Part shown: piece by piece, positions 32,900-33,302 of the stretch
Layout of the letters: every line of letters begins with the position of its first letter
Position numbering within the stretch: the first letter of the stretch is position 1
DNA from: Bacteroidota bacterium
GTDB lineage: Bacteria; Bacteroidota; Bacteroidia; Chitinophagales; Saprospiraceae
NCBI GenBank assembly: GCA_024743405.1
Contig: JANSWP010000080.1
Span: 1-33,302 of the forward strand
Direction: 5' to 3'
Length of the DNA: 33,302 nucleotides
Notes under the pieces: model-generated
The model's database searches: none
Seen by the model: only the letters and a program-made list of their open reading frames with translations
What the model was told of the DNA's origin: nothing
Made by a program: the position numbers and the translations under genes

Positions 32900-33302
32900 T
32901 TACCTTTTCTTTCTAGATTTTGATTTGGATTTCGGTTCCGCATGTTTGACTTTAAGATAATACTCTAAAAATGGAATATAACCTCGTTGTCGAAGCCGAG
33001 ATTCCGTAACCGTTGTGCCCATAATCGGACTGCATGCAATTCGCCATCCGCCCATTCTAGAATAGGCAAATCGACGTGCCCAACTTGGCTCAACTCCCAA
33101 TTGTAAAAACGCTCGAAGCCGCCTTTTCGGACGCTTCCACCCTCCCTTCCGCTAGCGGTTCTCTTCGTTAAAAAGGTCTCCCAGAGCTTTTTTGCTGCGC
33201 ACCACTGCGTTCATAAATACAATACCTTAATCGACATCGTATCCAAGAATCCAAATCCTTAAACTTCTGAAAACCAGTGGCATGTTTGAAATAATTCACC
33301 CA
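32900..33302 (-). pseudogene. Group II intron reverse transcriptase/maturase, C-terminal part, frame-disrupted
   Basis: Partial at the window edge. From 33302 the minus strand reads WVNYFKHATGFQKFKDLDSW then IRCRLRYCIYERS, the maturase (X) domain, and stops at a TAA (33168-33170). A second frame is open from 33151 to 32900: GGWKRPKRRLRAFLQLGVEP, then FAYSRMGGWRIACSPIMGTT and TESRLRQRGYIPFLEYYLKV, the usual C terminus with the WRI...SP motif, and a Lys/Ser tail. In intact relatives the two pieces are nearly contiguous (CIW..W.RPK), so about 55-60 nt look inserted between them, including the palindrome CCGCTAGCGG at 33149-33158. The maturase is probably inactive; splicing would need help in trans. 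Confidence 0.8.

Larger units (their letters stand above)
32808..33302 (-). mobile_element. Group II intron, 3' part, antisense to the cassettes
   Basis: On the minus strand the order is reverse transcriptase C terminus, domain V, domain VI, then exon. Domain V (32855-32889) reads GAACCGCCTGC, a bulge, TACG-TGAT-CCGTA, then GCAGGTGGT: a nine-pair stem (one G-T), a 2-nt bulge and a short distal stem, the standard 34-nt shape. Domain VI follows, with AGTGGC pairing with GCCACT. The 3' end is at about 32808 (intron ending in AT). The left edge falls in an attC box; the 5' end is outside the window. Confidence 0.8.

Noticed and set aside
1-33302. CRISPR array
   Set aside because: No regularly spaced direct repeats with unique spacers were seen; the recurring elements in the right third are attC-like inverted structures that differ in sequence.

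Overview
The window looks like an AT-rich chromosomal accessory region of a member of the Bacteroidota, probably Cytophagia or Flavobacteriia. The support is a C-terminal type IX secretion sorting domain on a secreted esterase, very AT-rich intergenic DNA, few Shine-Dalgarno sequences, a TAnnTTTG-like promoter box, and several protein types typical of this phylum (YHYH, DUF4345, DUF6804-like).

Layout. 1-3.4 kb is ordinary chromosome: an uncharacterised helical protein and, divergently, an HscA-type Hsp70. At 3.6-3.7 kb lies the 3' end of a tRNA gene with its own terminator but no 5' half, which looks like the attachment-site edge of an integrated element. 3.8-11.3 kb is a mosaic of small genes: two minus-strand genes of mobile-element type, short secreted or membrane proteins, a membrane-anchored J-domain protein, a YHYH protein, and a tight three-gene operon of TerB-like protein, four-TM coiled-coil protein and VWA-like lipoprotein. 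I do not recognise that operon as a named system.

11.7-23.4 kb is a type I restriction-modification island in the order hsdM, hsdS, DUF262-DUF1524 (GmrSD-like), DUF262, hsdR, YgjP-type metalloprotease. hsdM is open. hsdS and hsdR each carry one in-frame stop that a single G-to-T change would explain, so as sequenced the type I enzyme should neither restrict nor methylate specifically, while both DUF262 genes and the protease stay intact.

23.75-32.8 kb is an integron-type gene-cassette array that has no integrase in the window. Eight attC-like sites, all in one orientation, alternate with plus-strand genes. For every cassette, the bases just after the upstream crossover GTT are the reverse complement of the left (R'') box of that cassette's own downstream site, as expected if each segment was once a circle. 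The cassettes carry a DUF4926-like protein, a secreted protein, a T9SS-exported esterase, an Mrr plus GIY-YIG nuclease pair, a duplicated membrane protein pair (one fused to an NTF2-like domain), a DUF4345 protein, an esterase-ankyrin fusion and a second esterase.

The array is broken at 32.8 kb by the 3' part of a group II intron on the minus strand, inserted exactly in the R'' box of what should be the ninth attC. Its reverse transcriptase is disrupted and runs off the window. The most notable elements are the Bacteroidota cassette array, the antisense intron in its attC, the doubly inactivated type I system with embedded DUF262 genes, and the TerB/coiled-coil/VWA operon.
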